Part shown: positions 45,852 through 54,957 of the stretch, piece after piece
Numbering within the stretch: the stretch's first letter is position 1
Layout of the letters: every line of letters begins with the position of its first letter
DNA from: Alkanindiges illinoisensis
Lineage (GTDB): Bacteria > Pseudomonadota > Gammaproteobacteria > Pseudomonadales > Moraxellaceae
Length of the DNA stretch: 64,000 nt
Direction of reading: 5' to 3'
Assembly: GCF_004377485.1 (NCBI RefSeq)
Contig: NZ_SNTY01000047.1
Span: forward strand, 1 to 64,000
Made by a program: the position numbers and the translations under genes
The notes under the pieces: generated by a model
What the model was told of the DNA's origin: nothing
The model's input: the letters and a program-made list of their open reading frames with translations, nothing else
Databases searched by the model: none

Positions 45852-46310
45852 TTATGCGCTGGGTTTACGCAACATGATGGCCTGCCACTGTGCGGGTGTT
45901 ACTGGCATGAGGGACAATCGACTCCCTGTTTTTAGTAGTGGCAGGTCTTCCAGCTCCGGCATTTCGCGCAAGATGGACAGTGGCAAAATCTCCGGCCATT
46001 TTTCAACAAATTCCACATCTACACCCGTCCAGCGCGGCTTATCCAGCGTAGATTTTGGATCATAATAACGGTGTTCCGGATTGAACTGGGTTGGGTCGGG
46101 ATAACCACCTTTGACAATTGTCATTAGACCTACGATGCCCGGTACTTTACAATTGGAGTGGTAAAACAGTGCCTGATCGCCAGCCTGAATTTGCCGTAAA
46201 AAGTTACGAGCCTGATAGTTACGCACGCCATCCCACAATGCAACACCGCGCTGTTGCAAATGGTCAATGCCAAAGCCTTGTGGTTCAGATTTCATTAGCC
46301 AGTAGGCCAC
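45852..46310 (-). CDS. EVE domain protein
   Basis: The protein has 152 residues from a GTG at 46310, with AGGAG seven bases before it. The N-terminus AYWLMKSEPQGFGIDHL, then GVRNYQARNFLRQIQAGDQALFYHSN and VGLMTIV, and TLDKPRWTGVDV identify the EVE (thymocyte nuclear protein 1-like) fold. EVE domains bind modified bases in DNA or RNA and are often linked with restriction. Here the gene is a housekeeping-type neighbour of hemW, 15 bases away and divergent, and no restriction gene is adjacent. Confidence 0.9.
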   Translation of the reverse strand: MAYWLMKSEPQGFGIDHLQQRGVALWDGVRNYQARNFLRQIQAGDQALFYHSNCKVPGIVGLMTIVKGGYPDPTQFNPEHRYYDPKSTLDKPRWTGVDVEFVEKWPEILPLSILREMPELEDLPLLKTGSRLSLMPVTPAQWQAIMLRKPSA

Positions 46311-46325
46311 GTTGAGACTCCTAAA

Positions 46326-47558
46326 TTGACAGTCACGTCCAGTTTGCACGATCCGGTTTTACTTGAGCCAGCAGTCATTCCGCTAGCCCTGTACATTCAC
46401 ATGCCGTGGTGTGTAAAAAAATGCCCTTACTGCGATTTTAATTCGCATGCCTTGCCAAAAGTGCAAGGAGTTCAAGAGGCTACATCGATTGTTGATTTGC
46501 CAGATAGTGCCTTGCCTGCCGAACTTGAGCAAGCGTATTTACAGGCCTTAATACAAGATGCAGCACAACAGCAACCATTGGCACAAGGCAGATGCATTTC
46601 CAGTGTATTTATTGGCGGTGGCACCCCTTCGCTAATTTCCGCCAAAGGTTACCAGTGGCTGTTTAAGCAGTTAAAAGCCCTGTTTGACTTTAGTGCCGAT
46701 TGTGAAATTACGCTGGAAGCCAACCCCGGCACACTGGAACACCAGCCCTTTGCCGATTATCTGGAAGCAGGAATCAACCGCTTGTCACTGGGCGTGCAAA
46801 CGTTTGACAGTGTACAGTTGCAGCGTCTGGGCCGTATTCATAGTCAGGATGACGCCATGCAGGCCATTACCCGCGCGCGTGAGGCAGGGTTTAACCGCTT
46901 AAATGTTGATTTAATGCATGGCCTGCCAGCCCAAACCGAGGCACAGGCGCTGCATGACTTGCACACCGCCATTGGTCAGGGTGCAACCCATGTGTCGTGG
47001 TATCAGCTCACCATTGAACCCAATACGGTATTTTTTAGAACCCAGCCGGTGTTGCCAGAAGATGATATTCTGGCCGATATCCAGCAGGCCGGGGAAGCAG
47101 TGCTGCACAATCATGGTTATGTGCAATATGAAGTGTCGGCGTGGGCCAAAGAGCAGCCTTGTCGGCATAACCTGAATTACTGGCAGTTTGGGGATTATCT
47201 GGCGATTGGTGCGGGAGCGCATGGCAAAGTGACTCAGCCAGAGGGCATTTACCGTTTCCAGAAAACCCGGCAACCCAAGGATTATCTGGACCAGCAACCC
47301 GCCAGCATGCTGAACTGGCAGGCCATTGCTGCCGATGACATGGCATTTGAATTTATGATGAATGCCTTGCGGCTAAAAGAAGGGGTACCCAGCAGTTTTT
47401 ATAATACCCGCACTGGCTTGTCATTGGATAACCTGCAACCCATATTGACTAAGTTGCGGCAGCAGGGCCTGCTGGTTGCCGATGAGCAGCGCCTGCAATG
47501 TACCGCACAGGGATTTAATTATTTAAATGATGTGCTGAGTGAATTTGTTATGGATTAG
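46326..47558 (+). CDS. hemW: Heme chaperone HemW, radical SAM family
   Basis: This 410-residue protein has the radical SAM cluster motif CVKKCPYCDF near residue 30. Next come SVFIGGGTPSLIS, ITLEANPGTLE, INRLSLGVQTFD and NRLNVDLMHGLPAQT. The C-terminal HemN_C domain follows. It lacks the extra N-terminal residues of HemN, so it is the heme-trafficking HemW rather than coproporphyrinogen oxidase. The start is a TTG with no good ribosome site. The gap to the divergent EVE gene is only 15 bases, so the start is uncertain. Confidence 0.88.
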   Translation: MTVTSSLHDPVLLEPAVIPLALYIHMPWCVKKCPYCDFNSHALPKVQGVQEATSIVDLPDSALPAELEQAYLQALIQDAAQQQPLAQGRCISSVFIGGGTPSLISAKGYQWLFKQLKALFDFSADCEITLEANPGTLEHQPFADYLEAGINRLSLGVQTFDSVQLQRLGRIHSQDDAMQAITRAREAGFNRLNVDLMHGLPAQTEAQALHDLHTAIGQGATHVSWYQLTIEPNTVFFRTQPVLPEDDILADIQQAGEAVLHNHGYVQYEVSAWAKEQPCRHNLNYWQFGDYLAIGAGAHGKVTQPEGIYRFQKTRQPKDYLDQQPASMLNWQAIAADDMAFEFMMNALRLKEGVPSSFYNTRTGLSLDNLQPILTKLRQQGLLVADEQRLQCTAQGFNYLNDVLSEFVMD

Positions 47559-47574
47559 CCCAAACCCATAGCCA

Positions 47575-47617
47575 TAAAAAAGCCGCTTCACTGTGATAGC
47601 AGTTACAGTAGCGGCTT
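47575..47617 (-). terminator. Terminator overlapping the AI-2E permease stop codon
   Basis: AAGCCGCT and AGCGGCTT, extended by ACTGT/ACAGT with a two-base bulge, form a long hairpin. On the minus strand a run of six T's follows. The permease stop codon (47603-47605) lies inside the hairpin's loop side. Confidence 0.72.
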
Positions 47618-48691
47618 GTCTTCAAACAGTTCTTCCTGTTCCGGTTCAATCAGCTTTTGATGCAGCCATTCACGCCAGACCGCCAGCAAAATTGCCAGAA
47701 TCACCGGGCCAATAAATACGCCCACCATGCCAAAACTGGCCAGACCACCCAGTACGCCAAACATAATCAGTAAGAATGGAATTTTGGTTGCGCCGGAAAT
47801 CACCAGTGGCCGGATAATATTATCCACCCAGCTCACCACACATAAACCCCAGACTGCCATGCCAGCCGCTTCCCAGGTATGACCCTGCGATAACAGCCAG
47901 ATGGAAACACCGCCCCATGAAAATGGTGTCCCAAATGGAATCAATGCCAGCAGGAAGGTTGCAAAGGTCAACACCACCGGATTGGGTACACCTGCCACCC
48001 AGTAGCCAAGACCAGCCAGCAAGGCTTGCGCCAGTGCTGTGAGACCCACGCCATATACAACCGCGCGCGTGGTTTCACCAATGGCATGCAAATAGCCATG
48101 CACCCGATAACCAATAATCTTGTTAAGGGCCATGCGCACCTGATCCAGAATAAAAGTGCCATCCCGATAAAAGAAAAACAGGGTTAGAATCGCCAGCGTG
48201 AGCTTGAAAATATTGCGGCTAATTTCACCCAGCACCACGCGGCCATAGCCAATATGCCCCTGCATCCAGCTGCGAATGGTGCTGGACAAATCATGTGGAT
48301 GTGCATTGAGCTGGGCCACAAAGCGCGACATTTCCTTGCCAATGATGGGAATATGCTGGACAAAATCCGGTAAGGTAATACCACCGGCAAAAATCTGGCG
48401 TTGCAGATTCAGGTATAAATCGCGGCCTTCATGCTGCAACAGGAAAATAGCCATAATAAACGGTACGCCAATCACCACGCTTAAAATGGTTGTCATGGTC
48501 AGCGCGCTTAAATTATGCCGATAGCCAAAAGTGCGCAAAATCGCCTGATAAATTGGCCAGGTGATATAGGCCAGAATGGCTGCCCATACCACCGGCACAA
48601 TAAAAAATTTTAAAACCTGAAAGCTAAGCAGCATTAGCCCAATAAACAGGCCAAGTAAAAGCAGGCGTTGAATGGCTGAAACGTCTTGCAC
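47603..48691 (-). CDS. AI-2E family transporter (PerM/YdiK-like)
   Basis: This 362-residue membrane protein starts at GTG. N-terminal helices (LLLLGLFIGLMLLSFQVLKFFIVPVVWAAILAYITWPIY) are followed by a polar periplasmic segment and a C-terminal helix group with LAGLGYWVAGVPNPVVL, LALIPFGTPFSWGGVSIWL and GGLASFGMVGVFIGPVILAI. This is the DUF20/AI-2E family pattern. Members export varied small molecules or act as sodium/proton antiporters, so autoinducer export should not be assumed. Confidence 0.9.
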   Translation of the reverse strand: MQDVSAIQRLLLLGLFIGLMLLSFQVLKFFIVPVVWAAILAYITWPIYQAILRTFGYRHNLSALTMTTILSVVIGVPFIMAIFLLQHEGRDLYLNLQRQIFAGGITLPDFVQHIPIIGKEMSRFVAQLNAHPHDLSSTIRSWMQGHIGYGRVVLGEISRNIFKLTLAILTLFFFYRDGTFILDQVRMALNKIIGYRVHGYLHAIGETTRAVVYGVGLTALAQALLAGLGYWVAGVPNPVVLTFATFLLALIPFGTPFSWGGVSIWLLSQGHTWEAAGMAVWGLCVVSWVDNIIRPLVISGATKIPFLLIMFGVLGGLASFGMVGVFIGPVILAILLAVWREWLHQKLIEPEQEELFEDKPLL

Positions 48692-48867
48692 ACCAGTCTC
48701 ATTATGCTGAGGGTTATGCAGCTATGTTAATCGAACTACATGCCTAAACAAGCGGGAAAATGAAAAATATCTATGAATCCTCCAGCCTGAGCACATGAAT
48801 TTGTATCCGCTCTAAACCGACAACAGTGCAATATTGGTGATCAGGAGCGGTTTAAAGCAACAGTAAT

Positions 48868-49527
48868 CTAGGCATACCATGTGGTAACAGGACCGGCAGC
48901 AGGCGGTTCCAGCTGGTTAAGCAGCCCATGCCATTGGGCCTGCATGAGTTGATACTGTTTCTGATGATGATCAAAAATACTCAAGCCCTGTGCCGCCAGT
49001 TGCGGATAGGCGCTGCGCTCGCTAATCCAGCCCAGTGGTACAAAATCCACTTGCCTGAAAAAATCCTCAAGCTGCTTGCTGCCAATGGATTGCGCACGCA
49101 CCCGGTTGGCCAGCAAATGCAACTGGACCTTGCCTTTGCGCACACGCTTTAAGTCTTCAACATGCTTTAAAAAACGCCGGGTGCTGTCCACATCAAAAAA
49201 CGAGGGTTGCACGGGAATAATCATGGCATGGGCAGTGGCCACCAGTTGTGCGGCGTGCTGGTCGGTGAGTGATCCCGGCGCATCTACTACCAGCCAGTCG
49301 ACCTTTTTTGGAGTATCGCCAATGCTGTCGTCATGACGCCAGTCCAGCCCAATAATTTTACTGGCGTGCTCTGGCCGCAACTTTAGCCATTGTAGTGAAG
49401 ACTTTTGTACATCGGCATCAGCCAGTGCTACTTTGTTACCCCGTTTTGCCAGAGCGGCTGCCAAAGTAATGGCAGTAATGGTTTTGCCGCAGCCCCCTTT
49501 ATGATTGGCCACCAGAATCGTTTTCAA
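48868..49527 (-). CDS. Orphan ParA family ATPase
   Basis: This 219-residue protein starts at TTG, with GGA upstream. The deviant Walker A motif is HKGGCGKTITA with the signature lysine near residue 10, and DADVQKSSLQW and VDWLVVDAPG supply motifs 2 and 3. This is the ParA/MinD deviant P-loop family. No parB or parS-like gene is adjacent. A role in positioning cellular structures, or as a MipZ-like protein, is inference only. Confidence 0.88.
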   Translation of the reverse strand: MKTILVANHKGGCGKTITAITLAAALAKRGNKVALADADVQKSSLQWLKLRPEHASKIIGLDWRHDDSIGDTPKKVDWLVVDAPGSLTDQHAAQLVATAHAMIIPVQPSFFDVDSTRRFLKHVEDLKRVRKGKVQLHLLANRVRAQSIGSKQLEDFFRQVDFVPLGWISERSAYPQLAAQGLSIFDHHQKQYQLMQAQWHGLLNQLEPPAAGPVTTWYA

Positions 49528-49746
49528 TGATTTTCCAGCACATAATTAGGTTTATTCAATTGTAATGAAAAAATATGACATTTTCGTGAAAACCACAATG
49601 AAATTTGAAACTTGGCGTGTCGTGAAATTTAAAATCTTGCTGTTTTTGCCCTATGGACTGGTTATGATAACAGGACAAAATATCCAGTCTGCATTGCAAG
49701 CTGGTTGAAGCCAAACCAATAAGGCAATCCAATAAGAGAAATCATC

Positions 49747-50310
49747 ATGGAACGTGGATTTTACCTGCTACTCGCGCTGGCCATTGGTTATGCAGCATGG
49801 TCGCACTGGCTTAAGCCCTCACCACATCTGGATCAATGGACCACTGGTGCAGGCACACAGGCTGCTCAGGGCGTACAGGTGAAAGAACTGGAAGCTTATT
49901 CCGGTGAATTCCGCATTTTAAGCCGTGAAGATTACAGCAGTGGCACCGAAGCGCAGTTTTCACCCGTGGATTTTGCAGTGGGCTGGGGCAATATGGCCAA
50001 GCCGGAAGTCTATTCGCAGATTGATATAAGCCAAAGTAACCGCTGTTATCGCTGGCATGTGGATCATGAGCCGCCCATTCCTTTGCGCGAAATTGAAACC
50101 CACAGTGCCAACATGCACATTATTCCCGCCAATAGCGAAGTGGCCAAACAGCTAAAAAAGGTGAAGCCGAATGATATGGTTTATCTGCAAGGTGCGCTGG
50201 TTGAAATTGAAATGAGCAACGGCTGGCACTGGCGCAGTTCCTTGTCGCGTGAGGATACGGGTGCAGGCGCCTGTGAACTGATGCGGGTGGATCAAGTGCG
50301 CTGGCTATAG
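49747..50310 (+). CDS. Conserved protein of unknown function, paralogue 1
   Basis: The protein has 187 residues. One N-terminal membrane helix or uncleaved signal (FYLLLALAIGYAAWSHWL) is followed by a soluble domain: LEAYSGEFRILSREDYSSG, EAQFSPVDFAVGWG, NMHIIPANSEVAKQLKKV and WHWRSSLSREDTGAGACELMRV. The next gene encodes the same domain at lower identity, so this is a tandem duplication. The domain has no name that I know. AAGAGA lies before the ATG. Confidence 0.8.
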   Translation: MERGFYLLLALAIGYAAWSHWLKPSPHLDQWTTGAGTQAAQGVQVKELEAYSGEFRILSREDYSSGTEAQFSPVDFAVGWGNMAKPEVYSQIDISQSNRCYRWHVDHEPPIPLREIETHSANMHIIPANSEVAKQLKKVKPNDMVYLQGALVEIEMSNGWHWRSSLSREDTGAGACELMRVDQVRWL

Positions 50311-50439
50311 GTATTTTTATTGAGTGGATTAACTTACGTCCAGCATCTGAATGCTGATTAATTTTAAGAAAACAAAAATAAGCTGAATTAAAAAAAGATT
50401 ACTTATCAATGAGTAAAATTTATCATTAGGCGGTTTTAT

Positions 50440-50507
50440 CAATAAGCAACTGTTAAAAATACACAGTTTTCAACGATAAGCAGCTTTTAAAAATAAACAG
50501 TTTCGCA
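50440..50507. repeat. Two imperfect tandem 34-bp repeats
   Basis: 50440-50473 and 50474-50507 align along their length with few differences (shared core TTAAAAATA-ACAGTTT). They lie in the AT-rich gap between the paralogue genes, 65-130 bases upstream of the second gene. They could be a pair of regulator sites. Confidence 0.6.
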
Positions 50508-50573
50508 AAAAAACAGCAATCCGTTACAGCTTGCGGAGATTTCTGCGCATTTCATGGAATTTTTTAGGTTTTA

Positions 50574-51248
50574 ATGAATAAAACTTCTCCTAACTTTATT
50601 GTCGTAAATTCCAGTATGAGGACAAAGAAACCAGTGCGATCCCTGCAAAGCGTTTTGCAAATTGGCAGCATTTTACTGTTGAGTGCTTTAGGCGGCGTGT
50701 CTGTCGTAACTACGCCTGCACTGGCCAATCGGCCTGCTGCTCAGTTTAATGGAGCCCAGCTTAATAGTGCGCAGTTTAACATTGCAAAAGGCTTGGCGCC
50801 TGCACAAAATCAGCAGGTTAAAGTGCTGGATCAGTTTGCCGGCAACTTTCGTATTCTGGGACGCAAGGATTATCAAAATGACCGGGAAGCGCAGTTTTCT
50901 CCAGTGGATTTTGCCGTGAGTGAGGGACTGCTGGCCAGCAAGTATTATTATCCCTTGATTGGTGTGCGGCAGGATAACCGATACCTGACCTGGAGCATGA
51001 GCAAGCTGCCCTTGCCACCCAAAAAAGCCATGCAACTGGTATCCAATATTCACATTATCCCAGCCAATCCCAAAATTGCCGCTGAGCTAAAGCAGGTGAA
51101 ACAGGGCGATCTGGTGAATTTACGTGGTGATCTGGTCGAAGTCGATGATCATGGCTGGACGTGGCGCAGTTCACTGTCACGCACCGATGTCGGCGATGGC
51201 GCGTGTGAGCTGTTGCGCGTGCAATCCATTCAATGGGTTGAGAAATAA
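50574..51248 (+). CDS. Conserved exported protein of unknown function, paralogue 2
   Basis: This 224-residue protein has a signal peptide (hydrophobic VLQIGSILLLSALGGVSVV, then ALA at about residue 51) and a mature domain homologous to paralogue 1. Shared blocks are FRILGRKDY, EAQFSPVDFAV, NIHIIPANPKIAAELKQVKQGD and RSSLSRTDVGDGACELLRV. It is therefore periplasmic, whereas paralogue 1 looks anchored. The start could be 50616 (MRTKKP), which gives a more normal signal peptide. The first ATG has only AGG upstream. Confidence 0.8.
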   Translation: MNKTSPNFIVVNSSMRTKKPVRSLQSVLQIGSILLLSALGGVSVVTTPALANRPAAQFNGAQLNSAQFNIAKGLAPAQNQQVKVLDQFAGNFRILGRKDYQNDREAQFSPVDFAVSEGLLASKYYYPLIGVRQDNRYLTWSMSKLPLPPKKAMQLVSNIHIIPANPKIAAELKQVKQGDLVNLRGDLVEVDDHGWTWRSSLSRTDVGDGACELLRVQSIQWVEK

Positions 51249-51261
51249 ATATAAAGTTTAT

Positions 51262-52149
51262 TCATTGCACGAGCTGAGATAGCGCTTTTGGTAAATCGGG
51301 ATGCTGAAAATTAAAGCCCGCCTCAATTAAGCGTTCCGGCATAATTCGCTGGCTATCCAGAAACAAATGCGACATTTCGCCAAACGCCAGTTTTGCCATA
51401 AAGGTAGGCATCGGTAGCCATGCAGGTCGGTGTAGCGCATGTGCAAAATCCTTGGCAAACTGCGCTTGCGTGACAGGAGTAGGCGCCACCAGATTCACCG
51501 GGCCTGCAATCGGATGCTGCATCAAAAACAGTACTGCTTTGATCCAGTCATCACGGCTAATCCAGCTCATCCATTGTTGCCCCGAACCAATCTTGCCGCC
51601 AAAGCCCAACTGGTAAATAGGTTTTAGGCGTGCAATCATTCCACCAGAATGATCCAGCACCACGCCAGTGCGCAGCAGAGTGGTCGAAATCCCTAGTTCC
51701 TGTGCCTGTAATGCGCATTGCTCCCACTGCTGGCATAGTTCATGGGTAAAGCCAGCGTGTGCCGTACTGGTTTCGTTCAGCACATTATTGTCATGCGAGC
51801 CATACCAGCCAATTGCCGACCCGGATAAAAACTGCTGTGGCTTCACTGCCAGTTGCTTAAACCAGTTAATTAAGGCTTGCGTGGTTTGCAGGCGACTTTG
51901 CAATAAATCGGTTTTGCGTTGCTCGCTCCAGCGCTTGTCAGCAATGCCAGCACCCGCCAGATTAATGACAATATCGGCATAGCCAATGCTTTCCAGTTTT
52001 TTTAGCGTAGTGACGGTGAGCAAGGGATGCGATAGGGGAAACTGTTCAGGCTGGCGACTGGTGACGGTAATGCTGTGCTGGTCTTGCAGCAGGCGCTGAA
52101 TGAGGGCTGTGCCGAGAAATCCGCTACCGCCCGTGATGAGGATGTGCAT
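51262..52149 (-). CDS. YfcH-type TIGR01777 family epimerase
   Basis: This 295-residue extended SDR has the NAD(P) motif ILITGGSGFLGTALIQRL and IVINLAGAGIADKRW, followed by the conserved FLSGSAIGWYGSHDN. The C-terminal domain PTFMAKLAFGEMSHLFLDSQRIMPERLIEAGFNFQHPDL is diagnostic of the TIGR01777/YfcH group. The substrate is unknown. It converges on the paralogue genes with a 13-base gap. Confidence 0.9.
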   Translation of the reverse strand: MHILITGGSGFLGTALIQRLLQDQHSITVTSRQPEQFPLSHPLLTVTTLKKLESIGYADIVINLAGAGIADKRWSEQRKTDLLQSRLQTTQALINWFKQLAVKPQQFLSGSAIGWYGSHDNNVLNETSTAHAGFTHELCQQWEQCALQAQELGISTTLLRTGVVLDHSGGMIARLKPIYQLGFGGKIGSGQQWMSWISRDDWIKAVLFLMQHPIAGPVNLVAPTPVTQAQFAKDFAHALHRPAWLPMPTFMAKLAFGEMSHLFLDSQRIMPERLIEAGFNFQHPDLPKALSQLVQ

Positions 52150-52409
52150 GGTATTTGCCTAAAAATTATAGATATTTGAAAATGTAAACTGCTTACAGCT
52201 ATAATCAGCACTACTATTTATTATAATAATACGAATTTAGAATTTATGTTGGACAGAAGTACTCTTGTCTATACTATTCATTAATTTTTTTGGTTTTTAA
52301 ATTTACAAGAATGAAAAATTAGGAACATATAATTTATCATCTTGCTATAACCAAGATAAAGGTGAACTATTCCTGTTAGCATTCAATTCAATATGTCGAA
52401 GCTTAAAAT

Positions 52410-54866
52410 TTATTGATTAGATTTGCCATAGTTAAATCTAGCAGATTGTTTTGCTTTATCACAATTTCTTGTAAATGTTGGATTCATTTCATTTAAAGGA
52501 TTTGTCAACCATATACCTTCAAGGTTCCTTCTTACGGCTTCATTAAACAATGGTAAATATAAACTTGACATGTAGCTATAGAAAATTTTTGCTCTTTTGA
52601 CTCTTAAGTCTATTCTGGAAACTATATTTCTTTCATCAGAAATATCCTGAGAAAGTTTTTTTAAATCATTCCAAATATCTGTATTTGAAATAAAAGTATC
52701 CATAAGAATATTTTCGATAAAAGTTAAATCTCCTAACAGATTTCTAATTATATGTCCCCCTAATCTACTAGGATAATAACTACTGTTTATTGTAGCTAAT
52801 TGATGAGATTTAGTATGGACAAACCTAAGATTACATAAGTCAGCTAATACTTTAAATGTGTCAGTTTCAGAAAAACCAAGCTCATGTAAGTTTTTTCTAA
52901 TATCAGGACCACTTAAAGAATTTGGCCCTGTCATGCTACTATTTTTTACTAAAGCTGCCAAAATAAATAATCTGAGTAGTTCACTGTTGTTTTTACCTAA
53001 TCTCGAATCTAAAGGATTTCCAATTACTGAAAACTCTTCTCTATATACCATCTGATTACCTAAGAGTATTGATCTAAAAGCTTCTTGTACTGGAAGTCTA
53101 TAATCACCTTTAGTTTGATACGTATTTAAGGCTTTTGCAGGATCACTATATCCATGCGCTAAAAATTCTCTAGTCATTCTTAAAGCTAAACGTACATCAT
53201 TATTTGCTAAAACATCAATTCTTTCTCCAATCTCAGTTCCCAATACTGAACTCTTAATTAAACCGATAAATAAAGAGAGATCAGGAGTAGTAAATTTTGC
53301 ACCATTATTAGCTATAAATTCCCCTCTTTTATCTTTTAAGAGCTGTTCTGTTAGAAAGAATCTTTTTGATATAACTGCTGGGATCTCAGGTGGTTCAATA
53401 TGAATTGGATCAAAATCAAAAGCATCAAAAGTAGGAGAATTACGATGATTCACATAAGTAGATTCACGCATTGCTATAATAAGATTTAAATTTAATCGTC
53501 CAGCTAAAGCAATTGAGTCAGCAAAAATATCAGATTGAACAGAATCCTGCTCAAATTGATCAACATTATCAATCACTAAGAAAATAGGCGCTTTCTGAGT
53601 ATAATAGGATAAAATTTTATTAACATATGGATCAATATTTTCATAGTCGTTTAAAATCATTTCACTTATTTTGCCATTAAATTTTTCTTCATTTTGAGAT
53701 ATTAAAAATAATGGTCCATTACGCAAAGATTCAATATCTTTCTCATAGGCAGGTTCAATTGTTTTTTTATAATCTTTTAAAAAAGAATCTCTTGTAATAT
53801 AGGAGAAAATATTTTGATATATAAATTTTATTGGTGATTCATTTTGTGAAAAGTTACGAAAATCAATCTGTATCCATTGGGGGAAAGGTTTCTCTGGGGT
53901 TTCTCTAAAAAAAGCTGATGCTGTGATTCTTTTCGTATATTCAAGAAAAGTTGTTTTACCTGTTCCTACGCTACCTAGAATTAATATCGCTAAAGGGCGA
54001 GATTTAGATGAAGCTATTTCTAGAGAGGATTTTAAAGCCATAGATTCCTGCTTTCTCATAGGGCGCTTAGGCTGTGACTGAAATAGAGGTTCTTTTTTTT
54101 GAAGATGCATTCTGACTTTATTATCGAATTTTTGTCTATCAGCATTTTTTACATAACATTTTTCTAATAAATTAGTATCTGTGTCGATAATTGAATCAGA
54201 AAAAGCTAAAGTAACTTCATTTTCTATAAGTGGATAAATTGGATTTTGGTGACGTGAACGAGAAGTCCTAAAAAAGCAATTAAGTCTTCTCTCTTCCAAT
54301 TGATCTATAGCTCGCCCAAGAAGTTCATTCGCTAAATTTCCTTCTATTACCCCTTCACGAGATAATAAACTATAAAAATAGTCAGCTTCTTCTCTTAAAG
54401 CTTGAGATAGACTTTCAAAAATAATTGCATACGAGTCAGCAAAAGGAATCTGATCTGTTCTAATAGCAGGAAAAATAATCCATTGATCTCCATTGGTTAC
54501 TATTGCAAAAGGAATAGACTTTTTTCTACAGTAGTCACGTGCTTGTATGATAGCTTGGCCACCTTCTCCGTGCATTAAAGACCCAGTAAGTTTTGACCTT
54601 CGTCTATGTGGTGTGTTAAAAAGAACTTTTCCAACTCTTTTTGCCTCTATAAGTAAAGAAGAGTTTGCTGTTTTAATAATGTAGTCAGCATAAGTAGTTA
54701 ATCCATCTTCACTGACTCGTTCTTCATAACTAATATCAGCATCATCCCAGCCTAAAATATTTTCTATAATTTTATCTATAACTTTTTTTCGTGTTTCTGC
54801 CTCATTAACATCTTTTTCTTTTAAAGTATTAAAAGTTTCCAATACTTGACTTATATAGTCTGTCAT
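52410..54866 (-). CDS. Nuclease-like (HsdR_N) plus STAND-like P-loop ATPase, candidate defence protein
   Basis: The protein has 818 residues. Residues 25-125 resemble the type I restriction HsdR N-terminal PD-(D/E)XK nuclease: Asp61 in YADYII and Glu74-x-Lys76 in LLIEAKR, then QAIIQARDYC. Walker A is at 298-306 (GSVGTGKTT), and a STAND-like Walker B is at 428-437 (IFLVIDNVDQ). An arginine follows in LIIAMREST. The C-terminal 250 residues include a winged-helix-like stretch (LSGPDIRKNLHELGFSETDTFKVLADL). The DNA is much more AT-rich than both neighbours. No methylase or specificity subunit is near. A single-gene anti-phage role is inference. Confidence 0.82.
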   Translation of the reverse strand: MTDYISQVLETFNTLKEKDVNEAETRKKVIDKIIENILGWDDADISYEERVSEDGLTTYADYIIKTANSSLLIEAKRVGKVLFNTPHRRRSKLTGSLMHGEGGQAIIQARDYCRKKSIPFAIVTNGDQWIIFPAIRTDQIPFADSYAIIFESLSQALREEADYFYSLLSREGVIEGNLANELLGRAIDQLEERRLNCFFRTSRSRHQNPIYPLIENEVTLAFSDSIIDTDTNLLEKCYVKNADRQKFDNKVRMHLQKKEPLFQSQPKRPMRKQESMALKSSLEIASSKSRPLAILILGSVGTGKTTFLEYTKRITASAFFRETPEKPFPQWIQIDFRNFSQNESPIKFIYQNIFSYITRDSFLKDYKKTIEPAYEKDIESLRNGPLFLISQNEEKFNGKISEMILNDYENIDPYVNKILSYYTQKAPIFLVIDNVDQFEQDSVQSDIFADSIALAGRLNLNLIIAMRESTYVNHRNSPTFDAFDFDPIHIEPPEIPAVISKRFFLTEQLLKDKRGEFIANNGAKFTTPDLSLFIGLIKSSVLGTEIGERIDVLANNDVRLALRMTREFLAHGYSDPAKALNTYQTKGDYRLPVQEAFRSILLGNQMVYREEFSVIGNPLDSRLGKNNSELLRLFILAALVKNSSMTGPNSLSGPDIRKNLHELGFSETDTFKVLADLCNLRFVHTKSHQLATINSSYYPSRLGGHIIRNLLGDLTFIENILMDTFISNTDIWNDLKKLSQDISDERNIVSRIDLRVKRAKIFYSYMSSLYLPLFNEAVRRNLEGIWLTNPLNEMNPTFTRNCDKAKQSARFNYGKSNQ

Positions 54867-54901
54867 TTGAAATCTGCACTTTAATTTGTTGATTTAAAGA
54901 G

Positions 54902-54929
54902 TAAACCCTACTATTTCTAGCAGGGTTTA
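54902..54929 (-). terminator. Hairpin after glyS
   Basis: TAAACCCT and AGGGTTTA pair with a further CTA/TAG inside after one mismatch, loop TTTC. It lies 28 bases past the glyS stop. The downstream T-run is short, so it is a moderate terminator at best. Confidence 0.5.
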
Positions 54930-54957
54930 TAACTATTATCAACATTTAACAAATAAC

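Noticed and set aside
52211-54916. CTACTATTT present on both sides of the AT-rich gene (52211-52219 and 54908-54916) as a target-site duplication
   Set aside because: The match is only 9 bp in AT-rich DNA, lies within the glyS terminator hairpin on one side, and no integrase or transposase is present. Chance is likely.
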